Assembly (NCBI GenBank): GCA_026874595.1 | Contig: CM049315.1 | Span: 75,220,401 to 75,284,400, forward strand | DNA length: 64,000 nt | Direction: 5' to 3' | DNA from: Sipunculus nudus | Lineage: Eukaryota > Annelida > Sipuncula > Golfingiida > Sipunculidae | Shown here: positions 52,501 to 60,893 of the stretch, in pieces | Layout of the letters: every line of letters starts with the position of its first letter | How positions within the stretch are numbered: the first letter of the stretch is position 1 | The notes under the pieces: generated by a model | What the model was told of the DNA's origin: nothing | Database searches by the model: none | The model's input: only the letters and a program-made list of their open reading frames with translations | Program-made: the position numbers and the translations under genes

Positions 52501-54101
52501 TTCCACTGACATGGAAAATATTTCATGGAGGAATGTACTTTCCAGCTTAACCAGAAAGACGACATCCTCAGTCTATCAACAAAAACAACTCAACAGCATC
52601 ACAAAGTAAATACTTTTAACAAAATATCTTATTACTTTACACAAAATTGGTGGAAAATCTGCAAATGCTTGTTTGAACAAAAATGATTTGTAAAGAGAAT
52701 TCCTGAAACTGATATTACGAAAAAACATGGGGACACAGGTTTTTGGATGGACTATATACAATATACAAATATAACTTGTAAGGCCTACTAAGGGTTCTTA
52801 TTAATTACTGTTTCTGGTCTTACTATAGAATCTTTGCCTGCACATGAAACAACTTGGTGCGACTGTAGAAGTGGTGCCTACTGTTCAGGACTCTTTTATC
52901 CACAACGAATACATGTTAATTGTATTCTGTAGCCTTTTCACTTATATCTTAGCCCGTAATTATGTATAATTTATCCTTTCTTCACGCGATTCCACTTGTT
53001 GTATCTGTCATGATTCCTCCCTCTGCTTGTTTACACCACTTAGCTTATGTGCACATGTCCTATCTACATCATTCACATACGTTGTTATGCCCTCGAGGCA
53101 TTGGTTTGCACAACAATCACAGCTGTCCAACATATATTTGATGTATTTCAAGGGTTAGGGTTTGCAAATAATCCAGTGACTTCATCTTGCTCACGCGAAG
53201 CGCGAGACTGAGTACGCTTTAGTGGCAGGCAGTTAACAAACGGCTGAGGATTAATTTTTTTAAGCTTTTTCTACGTCCGGGCACAAAGCACTTGGACGAC
53301 ATATACACTTAACAAAAATTAACCCTCATTTAAAAAACTACCACCAATTCGCAAGAGTAGATTTAAATATCCCCATTCGAACCCTGGTTTCCAACTCGAT
53401 TGTCTTCTATGGCGCATTGGTAGCCCACAGGACATGTTATCGCACGGTTGCTGGTTCGAGACGCATTCAAGGGCTTCACAATTGAATGTTACATGTACTA
53501 ATAAATCATGAATTTCTCATTACAGATTAGCCACCAGATGGAGACACAGCAGACAAACGATTAACAGACGAAACCACATAGGAAATATTTGACGAAGAAC
53601 CCAGGAACATTTTCCTTGACTAAGACTATTTCCCTTAGGCACTTATTCTATAGTTGCTCCCTGTTTTTAATCATGCCATATATTGCAATATTGGTGTCTA
53701 TTTCATTCATTAATTAAAAAAAAAAGAAATAGTAATCAATTTTCATTTGTCAAACTGTAGTTACTATTCATGCCATACCTTTGAAAAAGACAATACTACA
53801 GGATAAAAATGATAAACAGTGAGAGTAAGTATAGGGAGGCACCATAATGTTATTAAGATACTTAATAAAAATCACGTACACTGGCAATCACTGCACCACC
53901 CCCTTTCAGTTCTGTGAAAAAAACAACTATACAATTTCCACTTTATTTTAAGCAAATGCTGTAAAATTCTTGGCACTACATGGATAAAGACAAACACTGG
54001 GAATTACTGTACAAAACACGAGTATGTAAGTTGGGAGGAATTTTAACAAACCATCCGACTGAGCGAAGCGTGTGGATGATTATCCTGTCAACTTCTTCCA
54101 T
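22108..54101 (-). CDS. CCDC22: CCDC22, coiled-coil subunit of the CCC/Commander complex (complete, 16 exons, 641 aa)
   Basis: Exons in order: 54052-54101, 51467-51638, 50840-50972, 50214-50344, 48561-48645, 47996-48165, 45978-46250, 43821-43940, 40183-40302, 39160-39276, 38366-38467, 36296-36403, 34854-34949, 30738-30797, 30365-30439, 22108-22221. All introns are GT-AG and phases agree; the sum is 1926 nt. Human CCDC22 has 627 residues. CCDC22 pairs with CCDC93 to scaffold the COMMD ring and, with Retriever, recycles membrane proteins from endosomes; it also supports NF-kB control through COMMD1. Landmarks: MEEVDRIIIHTLR start, GMSARFR (58-64) in the NN-CH domain, LPWLPP (138-143), KGSRFTHTEK (303-312), then long coiled coils with WEKHRTPL (435-442) and GKLDRTFTVTDELIF (544-558). 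ATG 54099-54101 fits the family start and has A at -3 and G at +4; an in-frame ATG four codons upstream has weaker context. Confidence 0.95.
22590..23710 (-). repeat. 277 bp-period array inside H5
   Basis: Inverted homologue of 6750-7740 with the same phrases on the opposite strand (ATGCAAAATTTTGGCCCAAT, CCACTGCxGAGATATGAGTG). Perfect GGTGGCGCCACC at 23016. Confidence 0.75.
23750..25712 (-). repeat. Tandem array of about six 337 bp units inside H5
   Basis: The GGGGCCCCATAGCTCGAAGG-type landmark starts at 24238, 24577, 24914, 25250 and 25587 (spacings 339, 337, 336, 337), with a diverged first unit at about 23900. Each unit also has one GGTGGCGCCACC-type palindrome (perfect at 24775, 25111, 25448). 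No coding role seen. Confidence 0.9.
25799..26468. other. CCDC22 intron 15 sequence without identified feature
   Basis: No repeat ends or coding similarity recognised. Confidence 0.4.
26795..27623. mobile_element. Non-autonomous hAT element with 8 bp target duplication
   Basis: TIR TAGTGGTGGG at both ends and a perfect 8 bp direct repeat CTGTTTAT at 26787-26794 and 27624-27631, the hAT signature. Left-end sequence (GAGTCGGTTCCTTTTTCATA) recurs at 35965-36086. No transposase frame. Confidence 0.8.
27873..28700. repeat. Inverted GC-rich arms and repeated GCGGCCGATATGGT motifs
   Basis: About 27873-27903 and 28670-28699 are inverted copies (GGxCCATTTGAGGCCGGCG, then CCGATGT). Between and beside them the motif GCGGCCGATATGG occurs at about 28547, 28571 and 28659, with a GATGTGG variant at 28686. 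The arms may bound a small element; no target duplication could be fixed. Confidence 0.5.
27958..28504. repeat. Microsatellite cluster: (AT)n, (AT)n, (AG)n
   Basis: (AT)n at 27958-27989 and about 28145-28212; (AG)n at about 28465-28504. Confidence 0.95.
30365..30439 (-). CDS. CCDC22: CCDC22 exon 15
   Basis: 25 codons including EETGITMREIRDLEDQ. Acceptor TTCTGACAG, donor GTGAGT. The next intron is 8.1 kb and full of transposons. Confidence 0.95.
30738..30797 (-). CDS. CCDC22: CCDC22 exon 14
   Basis: 20 codons, DAKKDDAVRKSYKYLAALHE, essentially the vertebrate sequence. Confidence 0.95.
30883..34096 (-). mobile_element. 5'-truncated L1/Tx1-like LINE with poly-A tail and 15 bp target duplication
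   Basis: On the minus strand the element runs from 34096 to a poly-A tail at about 30883-30901. The 15 bp string TAATAATATTAATAT lies directly outside both ends (30868-30882 and 34097-34111), as expected of target-primed reverse transcription. Only the linker after the endonuclease, the reverse transcriptase and the C-terminal part are present. It sits antisense-free (same strand) in CCDC22 intron 13. The duplicated string is AT-rich, so chance is not fully excluded. Confidence 0.75.
31040..33862 (-). pseudogene. LINE ORF2 fragment: reverse transcriptase, 940 codons open
   Basis: Non-LTR retrotransposon reverse transcriptase of the L1/Tx1 group, which copies its RNA at a nicked target. Visible motifs: SPGPDGFPVEFY (157-168), RPLSLLNTDYKI (218-229), LSVDFEKAFD (283-292), RQGCPLSPYLF (344-354), YADD catalytic box (386-389), and a C-terminal Cys-x2-Cys-x8-His-x5-Cys cluster (820-838). 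The same frame continues upstream to about 34096 (GPGFWKLNCSLLNDD, then GETIAYAAYKKK), broken by one TAG at 33938-33940. The apurinic-type endonuclease is absent because of 5' truncation, so the copy is dead on arrival, but the open frame is otherwise undamaged. Confidence 0.9.
34854..34949 (-). CDS. CCDC22: CCDC22 exon 13
   Basis: Residues 528-559: KEINQLTGKLDRTFTVTDEL, the most conserved block of the protein. Donor GTCAGT. The LINE sits in the following intron. Confidence 0.95.
35965..36086 (+). mobile_element. Fragment of the hAT element family
   Basis: Inverted homologue of 26795-26920, ending GGAACCGACTCCCACCACTA. Only one end is present. In CCDC22 intron 12. Confidence 0.7.
36296..36403 (-). 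CDS. CCDC22: CCDC22 exon 12
   Basis: Residues 492-527: VSEYERMKKDVNRSAYTRRI, then MEIVTNIRKQKEDIDR, matching the human SRLAYTQRILEI region. Confidence 0.95.
37174..38255. mobile_element. TA-flanked TIR element (pogo/Tc1-like), 1.08 kb
   Basis: Left end CAGTGAAGCCCACTTATTGT then CATATCGGT; right end on the other strand CAGTCTAGCCCACTTTGTGT then CATATCGGT; TA on both sides. In CCDC22 intron 11. An 82-codon frame inside has no recognisable transposase motif. Confidence 0.75.
38366..38467 (-). CDS. CCDC22: CCDC22 exon 11
   Basis: Residues 458-491, from SEADKKLAEIHELR to KDDMYKQL. The donor GTCAGT is chosen because it keeps phase 0 with exon 12. Confidence 0.9.
38894..39076. mobile_element. Short TA-flanked MITE
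   Basis: Left end CAATGAAATCTCACT, right end (inverse) CAGTGAAATGTCACT, TA on both sides, 183 bp, containing a poly-C tract. In CCDC22 intron 10. Confidence 0.6.
39160..39276 (-). CDS. CCDC22: CCDC22 exon 10
   Basis: Residues 419-457 with SAQRIVSLANQWEKHRTPL, strongly conserved in the family. Donor GTAAGT. Confidence 0.95.
39911..40110 (+). mobile_element. tRNA-derived SINE
   Basis: The head resembles a tRNA promoter region (TAGTCAGGAGCTAAAGCACT and a B-box-like TTTGATCCCTGG about 35 bp later). The tail contains GGTTTTCTCTTAGTCCTCCA, then GTTTCCTC, like the conserved GGTTTCCTCC core of many animal SINEs. In CCDC22 intron 9. No target duplication was fixed. Confidence 0.55.
40183..40302 (-). 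CDS. CCDC22: CCDC22 exon 9
   Basis: Residues 379-418, coiled coil containing KEEAYKVKKRTIDLIPEASD. Intron 8 upstream holds Helentron-like copy H7. Confidence 0.95.
40972..43563 (-). mobile_element. Helentron-like element, copy H7, near-identical to H1
   Basis: On the minus strand it starts TTAGCTCAGCTGACTATAAG at 43563, with a CGTCCGTCCG microsatellite at about 43484-43515. It ends CAGCTGAGCG, GACCCATAGGTC, CCTTG at 40972 before TTTG. It aligns with H1 along its whole length with scattered substitutions; the stretch matching 3512-3780 differs at only a few bases. In CCDC22 intron 8. Confidence 0.7.
43821..43940 (-). CDS. CCDC22: CCDC22 exon 8
   Basis: Residues 339-378, coiled coil from ELKQKREEEVASL to LAASKQQ. 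Acceptor TTTACACTCAG, donor GTAAGG. Confidence 0.95.
43941..45977. other. CCDC22 intron 7, no feature recognised
   Basis: No coding similarity, repeat ends or RNA gene was seen. Confidence 0.5.
45978..46250 (-). CDS. CCDC22: CCDC22 exon 7
   Basis: Largest exon, residues 248-338. Contains KGSRFTHTEKLQFSKDEEAA. Acceptor CATTTTAG, donor GTAGGG. Confidence 0.95.
46370..46860 (-). repeat. Tandem repeat block homologous to 4460-4990
   Basis: Opposite-strand copies of the GAGGTCAGAGGTCA-type units (TGACCTCTGACCT at about 46533 and 46667), headed by GTCTGTCCTTCCATCTGTCC on the minus strand. In CCDC22 intron 6. Confidence 0.6.
47100..47886 (-). mobile_element. Helentron-like element, copy H8, 3'-truncated
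   Basis: On the minus strand it starts TTAGCTCAGCTGATTATAAG at 47886 and follows the H1 core; the 3' end was not found. The poly-purine GAAAATTGAGGTTTTTCC block is shared with H1 and H7. In CCDC22 intron 6. Confidence 0.55.
47996..48165 (-). CDS. CCDC22: CCDC22 exon 6
   Basis: Residues 191-247, starting EYWNYYNVDLL and including LPPSLLDIN and QQEWETEWNQQGLASRL, typical of non-mammalian CCDC22. Confidence 0.9.
48561..48645 (-). CDS. CCDC22: CCDC22 exon 5
   Basis: Residues 163-191, from GCRNISNFHSCP to NKVKK. This is the poorly conserved linker, supported by splice sites and phase more than by similarity. Confidence 0.8.
48646..50213. other. CCDC22 intron 4, no gene seen
   Basis: Contains one string resembling a single pogo-like MITE end (TACTGTCGAACCTGTCTTAT, about 48983). 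Two 98-codon frames at 49269 and 49770 show no family features. Confidence 0.4.
50214..50344 (-). CDS. CCDC22: CCDC22 exon 4
   Basis: Residues 119-162, with QLSLPWLPPAIRG, a family signature. Acceptor TATTTGACAG, donor GTAAGG. Confidence 0.95.
50840..50972 (-). CDS. CCDC22: CCDC22 exon 3
   Basis: Residues 75-119: DLGYRGDIGYQTFLYSSEAD, then FLVEKLP, the end of the NN-CH domain. Acceptor TTACTGACAG, donor GTGAGG. Confidence 0.95.
51467..51638 (-). CDS. CCDC22: CCDC22 exon 2
   Basis: Residues 17-74 of the NN-CH domain, including LPPGMSARFRVGTSLADAVR. Acceptor TCTTTCACAG, donor GTAAGA. Confidence 0.95.
52085..52120 (-). mobile_element. Coreless 36 bp Helentron-like end-to-end copy (H10)
   Basis: On the minus strand it starts TTAGCTCAGCTGAGCATCAT and continues GACCCTGGGTCACTTG before TTTT. 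The 5' and 3' inverted repeats are merged into one palindrome GCTCAGCTGAGC, and the GACCCtGGGTC palindrome and CTTG end follow at once. Nothing of a core remains. In CCDC22 intron 1. Confidence 0.6.
53410..53470 (+). repeat. tRNA-like (pol III promoter-like) relic
   Basis: TGGCGCATTGG resembles an A box and GGTTCGAGAC (53453-53462) a B box, at tRNA spacing. The arms do not fold as a proper tRNA, so this is a tRNA or SINE relic at best. Confidence 0.35.
54052..54101 (-). CDS. CCDC22: CCDC22 exon 1
   Basis: Encodes MEEVDRIIIHTLRSVG plus two bases of a Cys codon. The donor GTTTGT is weak but gives the right phase into exon 2. Intron 1 is 2.4 kb. Confidence 0.9.
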
Positions 54102-54300
54102 TTTGACTGTCATGTGACCACTCATTCACACCGCGTAATGTCGTACCCAGGCCAACTCGTTGCTTAATCAATTCGTGCCTTTCTCAACCGATCATCGCAC
54201 GGTACGTTTCAGCGTGGTTACAACGGTACATGGTCTTCACTAATATTATAAATGTAGACGCCACTAACCGCTCCCTTCGTTGACGCAGGAACACAGTGGG
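54102..54300 (-). promoter_or_regulatory. CCDC22 5' flank with MiT/TFE-type E-box
   Basis: The sequence just upstream of the CCDC22 start is locally richer in CpG than the surroundings. GTCATGTGAC at 54109-54118 is one base from the CLEAR consensus GTCACGTGAC and contains TCATGTGA, an accepted MITF-type site. The transcription start is not visible, so the site may lie in the 5' UTR. Confidence 0.4.
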
Positions 54301-54695
54301 AGCAAAATTCGACCTATTAATTTAATAAGAGTAGGTCTTCGCGCGTGGTTATAACTCAAATCATACTGAATTAATGTATTTTTATTATATTTCTAAGACT
54401 TAATTACACAGACTTAAAATTATTTTTCTGTTGTAAGATTTGGCATATCATAGAATGTAGCAATTACAAAATATTTTAAATTTACCCTTTAATTCATTTC
54501 TCTTATGTTTCCCATTGGCTTTCTACTGAATAAACATTTTTAATTGTATCCAAGATTATACATTTGTATACGTACTAGTACGTATACTTGTGAAATTTTT
54601 GTACTATTCAGGCCTATAGTTGCACGCAAGCGTAGATGGGGGCAGGGGCGTCAATAGGCCTACGTACGGGGGATCATGGGGGTTATATATATATA

Positions 54696-54722
54696 CCCCC
54701 CCCCCCCCCACACACACACACA
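54696..54722. repeat. Poly-C and (CA)n tract
   Basis: 14 C residues followed by (CA)7. Confidence 0.9.
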
Positions 54723-56218
54723 CTTTATTAATAATTAGAATTACAGGCTTTGGTTCTATATTTCTGAGTTTACTAACAACTTGAAATACTTTAATTAGGC
54801 CTTTATCTAAATCTGGTTTAGACTAAGCTGGAAACATAAGACTTATTTTTTTAAAGAGTGGTTCCGCTATTACAACGTGACACAAGGTCACATTCAAGAT
54901 GTTTGTGGAATAAAAACCATTAACCGTATACGAAGCTTTTACGTTATTTTTGTGGATGTTGCCGGGAGCTTCAGTGAAACTCGATACTCACTCAGAAGAT
55001 CATGAAACAAGATACCGGTTTCAAGATATGGTGAATTTTATAAGAAATTCATGTTAAAGCAAAATTTAATATATACTTTAATCTGCCAGCAGTAAAGAAC
55101 AGCCACGGAAACCCTATATGTGTTAGACTGTTTTTTACATGATATAGCATCATATGTACTTGTTAACATGACAGGCCTGCATCTCATGCGATCTGAATTT
55201 GACATTTGATTTCTGCCGGTGGAAACAGCTTAACAAAGACACTTTCTGCATTAACTGGTGACACCAAAGACATGTATAATAGTGATTTCCTACAACAGTG
55301 AACCTATTTCTTCTTGGAAACGTTTTGTTTTTTAGAACTTGCCCGCCAGTACCAGAATTGGTCTTGTGCAACCAGTTTGCTGATACCATTGCATATGATA
55401 TCATTGCATATATTTATATATTATTTTGCATGTGCTACTTTCAACTGATGACATTTTCTATACTGTTATTAAACGTATTAAAATCATTGTGAACTCTTAT
55501 CTATTATGACCCAACATTTAACTTATTGATGATATTTTGATTGAACTTTATAATTGTTCATAGAATTACATTGCAGCTGATTAGGTAACTGAACTTTTAA
55601 TATTTTAACTGTAATTTAACACTAGACTTCTATATTTATACCATTGTAGTATAAGTAGAGACACTTAACTTAGTACTAGTAAGATACATATTTATACCAT
55701 TGTAGTATAAGTAGAGACACTGAACTTAGTACTGGTAAGATACATATTCTTCACATATTCTTCATATGTTGTACATGGTATTACCTGATTCTATGCTTGT
55801 GAACTTGGTGTAATTAATGCTGTCATATGATCACTGTTTAGAACGCATTTGCGACAGTTAGGTAACATTAACTCATCAGGTGCTTGCCATATTGGCTAGT
55901 CAGTAAATACTTCTATCAGCAAGTTAAATAATGTAAAGTTGAAGCAGTATGTCTACAGTTAGGTCTGTTCTTGGTAAAAGTACATAAACCAATACATGGG
56001 TTCCCAGTGATCCAGGGTAGTTAAATAACATTTGCAACAAATTTAACTGAAACTTTTAAATACAGCCATAGGTGGCGCTAGTGGGTTTTTTTTTGCATTT
56101 GTAATATACTCAGTAAGTAGACAGATTTACAGATATTTTCTGGGTAGAAGCAAGATCATATTTTCCCCTTGTAATAATTTGTCAATGAAAGATAACATGA
56201 TTGGAAATTTAGTCTTAG
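54723..56218. other. Intergenic, with a 56 bp tandem duplication
   Basis: No gene seen. ATATTTATACCATTGTAGTA occurs at 55632 and 55688 as a 56 bp two-copy tandem repeat that runs to about 55743. Confidence 0.6.
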
Positions 56219-56446
56219 CTACCCGGAGCTGGTACTGCCTATCCAATCAAAATTAACCATGAGCAGATTATTCAAAAATTGCCTTCTGCTCATCAATAAC
56301 CTTGCTTTCGCGAGCCTCTCGTTGGGGATCCACCTTGTTATGGATATTACCCGTCTCTTTATCAAAAATACATTGCACACATTTGCTTGGACGCAGTGTT
56401 TCGCCATTTCAGGTCAATCCCGGGTTTTTCTATCATTGCATTCAAC

Positions 56447-56967
56447 ATGAGTACCACTGGGGAAACTGAACCGAAGGATAATGGGGACGTATCTAACGCT
56501 GAAGGTAAGTCAGTGCAAGAACTGAGGCGTTCTAGCAGAAAGACTAAACCAACGGAGAAGGCAAGAGAAGGTAAGTTGCAAGAACTAGAAACTGCCTATG
56601 ACAAACTTAGTGAGATAATATGTAAAAGGCAAACCGCTGAACCACAAGCGGAGCCGTTCAGAGACATTTTGGAAAAACTCCTAGCTGAACATTGTGAACT
56701 ATTAGGTCTCTAAGAGAGAATCCGTGACCTTTCCCATGATGAGCCGTCAAAGGACATAGTGACAGCCATTGGTCGTGCCTGTTCTCTGATTGACCAAAAT
56801 GTCAAACAGATCGAACGGCTTCTCGACAAAGAAGATGCACTCGAGCCTCTAAGTTATCAAGACACTGTAAGTGTTCATCAATACTGTCCAGAAGACAAGA
56901 AGCTGCTGCTAATGCAGCAGCACTTGAGGCCGAAATAGCTCGAATTCAATAAGAAGAAGAATTAGAA
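56447..56967 (+). pseudogene. BEL/Pao-type retrotransposon gag, N-terminal part, decayed
   Basis: An ATG at 56447 opens a charged frame containing RRSSRKTKPTEKAREGK. It is broken by TAA at 56711-56713, continues in the same frame, then shifts frame near 56870 into an alanine/glutamate-rich coiled-coil stretch with another stop. This layout (basic RRSSR segment, then a coiled coil) is what BEL/Pao-type gag proteins show ahead of the DUF1759 domain. The frame is then interrupted by H9. No LTR was recognised upstream. Confidence 0.6.
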
Positions 56968-59900
56968 CAAGGCGCACAGGCCTAATGCGAACCTGTGCAT
57001 TGGGAAATACACCAGGTATAATGCTTCAATGCTGGACCATTACTTCTCATGTATATAAACAATGCAAGTACTAAACATTTTGAATAAGAAACAATCACAC
57101 AAACATCACCGCTGAAATTCTGGCATGGGTGCACACAACACAAAAATGATTGTAGCTGGCACCACCAGTCTTGTATACAACAAAGCTATCAGAGATATAT
57201 ACATATGCCCAATTTCAGACTGATATATCAAACCCCTCCTGAAAATAAGCAGGGACACGCACTGTGCAAAAATTATCGTAAGTACCACCATCAGTCTTGT
57301 TTATGACAAACCTATTCGATATGTATATATATGCCCAACTTCAGGCTGATATATCGAATTCCTCTGTAGAAATAAGCAGGCACATACACTCTGCAAAAGT
57401 CATTGTAGGTGGCGACACCTGTCTTGTGAACGAGAAAGCCATCAAAGACACATAGACAGGTCAAAATATCAGGCCAATACATCAAAATTACCTTGAGTCT
57501 GATGCATGGGGCTGACCAGGCTTAGGTGAGAAAGGCAGTTGCCCCGAGTGAACTGTGACAAATTTGCTGGCTCAGCCTACTGCACTGAGTGAACTCATGA
57601 CCTGCACCTGGCTAGACTGAGTGACCTCTTGATCTATTGCATAATCTGACACAGTTGGCAGTCTGCCAAAGCTATAAATAGATCGAGACTGACTTCTAGC
57701 CTATTGCCAGGTCTGAAATAGTAACCACACCATTGCATAAGCTCATGCAGGGGCATGACACCCATGAGGTGATCACATGGTACCCATGAGGTGTTCACAT
57801 GTTGCCCATGAGGTGATCACATATCACCCATGAGGTGATCACATATCCCTTGTGCTTGACTGCACTGATTGAACTCTTAACCTAAATCTGGCTGCACTGA
57901 ATGAACTCTTGATCTGTTGCAAAATCTGAAACAGTTGGCAGTTTCTCAACCTATTTTAAGATACAGACAAAATCTTGGAGTGTTGGTGAATCTGTTTACA
58001 CGTACTAAAAGACTCTGGCTAAAATGCTTTTGTTCAAGCTGACATATTCATAAACTTTTTATCAAAATATTTAGAATAATAAAAGATGCAGTTCTTTCAT
58101 TGTTAAAGGTCCAATAATTCTGCCAAAAATCATTCAAGTAAACTTGAACAAAGGCCACCTAAGAAACATTTTTGTGCAATGTTACAGAAGTTATAATTGA
58201 AACAATAATTTTGTAGAAGAACAGTTTTGCAGTCCCCAGTTTGAAATAGACATAATAATGGCCATAAGACCAACAACAGCTTTTCTGATATGATTGAAAG
58301 AACCATGTCCTAGGATAATTCTTTTGAAATATTGAACGATTCAACTTGACAGTTTCATCATAAATATTTTAAGCTGAAAGAGGCTAAAATTATGAGGTTT
58401 TTGCCCATAAAAAACGGTCAATGTAGGTGGCATCACAAAATCTGCAACTTCAAATATGATTCATGTGACCAACATTTGCACAATACTTGGTAATGCTAGC
58501 TTCTGTTATTCTGAGATTACTATATCAGTATGCTTACTTGGCCAAATGTCTGTTCAAATTCATGTAACTCCACTAAAATTCATCAAATGCAAACCATTTG
58601 AACACACTTGAGAGGGCTTGCCTCTGGGATCATTTCTGCAAAATATTGAACAATTTGGCTAGACCGTTTACAAGAAGAAGACTTTTAAAGGTTTTTCAGC
58701 TTTTTCCCTATAAAATCTAAGTAAACGCAGATAGCAAAAAAATAAGCTGAATCCCACAACATTTGATATGTGACAGATTATTGCACAAAATTTGGGGATG
58801 GTAGCTCCTGCCATTCCTGAGTAATTATGGGTTAATGTACAGATGATCAATGACCCCCGTACCAAAAAAGTCAATGCAGGTGGTGCCACCAATACCTGAA
58901 TTTCATATATGACTCATGTGACCAACACTGGCATAAAATGTGGTGATGATAGCTCCGGCCGTTTCTGATATTGTCATTTTAGTATGCTTTTTTGGATGTG
59001 ATGTAATGGATGTATCTGGTTCACACAGCTTACATGTATGGTAAAATGACTCTATTCAATCTTTATAATTCAGCCAAAATTCATTCTCTGGAACCAAAAA
59101 AGACAATTATTATAAGAATAATTCAGGGGATTATTCTTGTAAAATATTAAACAAATTTGCCTCAGTGGCCTCAGTGAAAAAAAGTTTTACAGGTTTATAA
59201 CTCATATGGGAAAATACAGCAAAATGGCTAAGTTAAGCTTCTCATAACTCAGCCAAAAATCACTGAACCAAAACCATTTGAACAAACTTGAATTATCAAC
59301 ATCTAAGGATAATTAATGTGTGAGATTTAAGAGTTTGGCCCAGTGGTTTTTGAGGAGAAGATCTTTGTAGCCACTTAGCTAAAATGGGATGTTATGGCAT
59401 ATTACTAAATTCAGCTGCCGATAACTCAGCAAAAAGTGACTGAACTGAGACCATTTGAACAAACTTCAGAAAACACTACCCTAGGATCATTTCTGTGCGA
59501 TATTAAACAATTTGGCCTTATGGTTTCAGAGAAGAAGTTTTTTGTAGCGTTCAGTATGATACGGGCACTGATGACCCCTGTACGAAAAGGCCGATGCAGG
59601 TGGCGCCACCAATACCTCAATTTTAGATATGACTCATGTGACCAACATTAGCATAAAATTCGGTGATGATAGCTCCAGCCGTTTCTGAGATTGTAAATTT
59701 ACTATGCTTTTTTGGACAGATGACTAAGTTCAACTTCCTCTAACTTAGCCAAAAATCACCGAACTTAAACCATTCGAACAAACTTGAGAGAGATTGTTCC
59801 AGGAATCATTTCTGTAAAATATTGGACAATTTGGCTGAACAGTTTCAGAGAAGAAGATTTTTAAAGCTTTTTTCCAATAAAATCTAAGAAAATGCAGTTA

Positions 59901-60051
59901 GCCAAAAATAAGCAAAATCCGAGTTTTTTAGATTACTAATTTTTTGCATAAAATTTCGTGATGCTTATTCTTGCCGTTTTCAAGACAGTATTGGTTAACG
60001 TACAAACGACGGACGACGCCACACCACCGCATAAGCTCACAGGTTCGCTAA
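56968..60051 (-). mobile_element. Helentron-like element, copy H9, inserted in gag
   Basis: On the minus strand it starts TTAGCGAACCTGTGAGCTTA at 60051, then GTCGTCCGTCGT. It ends with the inverted copy CACAGGTTCGC, a hairpin made of GCACAGG and CCTGTGC, and CCTTG at 56968 before TT. The end sequences differ from H1 but the architecture is the same. The gag frame on the two sides is in register when the element is ignored, which fixes the ends well. The core has degenerate long units (phrases recur at about 58880 and 59599, about 720 bp apart) with a perfect GGTGGCGCCACC at 59599. Confidence 0.65.
57761..57850. repeat. 22 bp tandem repeat, four copies
   Basis: CCCATGAGGTGATCACAT-type units start at 57761, 57783, 57805 and 57827, inside H9. 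Confidence 0.9.
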
Positions 60052-60893
60052 AAAGAGTTGAAACAGCTTGAAATTGAAGGAAATAGGAGGGGAGCAGTAC
60101 GATACAAACCTGGGAAGGAAGAAAATTGAGCAGCAACTTAAGATAGAGAGATCCAAGTTGGAAGCATATGACCAGGAGGCCCTGAAGGTTAATACTACAT
60201 CAGCACATTCTGCTCATTCAAGACTTAAAATGCCTGTCATGGATGTTGAGAAAGAGGCTTCTGCACGTTGGGCAGCAAGTTCTTTGTGTGAACCAACCGC
60301 CACTAAAAACTTAACAGCTCGACCTCGTTCGCCTTCCTATGGTACACCTCACGTTACACAGAATTCACAAGCACATTCATCTTCCTCACAACTCCCTCAA
60401 AACAGAAGTGCAGAACCGTCTGCTGTATATCCCGTGGCGCCTAGTTGTGCAAGGTGTTCCACCGAAGCCCAAGATTCATGAACCACCTCAGATGTCTGAC
60501 ATCCGAGGACCCTCGTTTTTAGCATATTCTGCCGGAGAAAGGACCAGGCTTGAAAGGCCTGCTGCAGAGGAAAGACCCCTAGGCTACACACTTCGTGCTA
60601 ATACCGCGCCTTTTCATCCGCCCTCTCCTGGCATTGACGACATCAGGCAATTATCGGAAGCAATCATGACTTCTGTTGTGGTCAACAAACCCTCTGTGCC
60701 AGAGCCTACCATCTTCACCGGAGATCCGATGGAATATCCAGATTGGAATGCATCATTTACTGCAATAGTGGATTTGCATGTTCACATGCAACCCCCAGGA
60801 AAGAACTGTTACTTAAAGAGATATCTTGGAGGAGAAGCCAAGAAAGCCGTCAGTGGATTTTTCCTTCTGCGAACCGAGTCCATATATGCGGGG
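60052..60893 (+). pseudogene. BEL/Pao-type gag, coiled coil and DUF1759-like part, decayed
   Basis: It resumes the gag frame after H9 with KELKQLEIEG, then frameshifts near 60110 and 60440. The 3' portion holds a DUF1759-like domain: PEPTIFTGDPMEYPDWNASF, then CYLKRYLGGEAKKAVSGFFL. The domain is cut off after RTESIYAG, where satellite sequence begins. Protease, reverse transcriptase and integrase are absent. Confidence 0.65.

Larger units (their letters stand above)
51639..54051. other. CCDC22 intron 1
   Basis: Apart from H10 and the tRNA-like string at 53410, no feature was recognised. Confidence 0.5.

Noticed and set aside
53410-53470. A functional tRNA gene
   Set aside because: A- and B-box-like strings are present but the T arm and acceptor stem do not pair.
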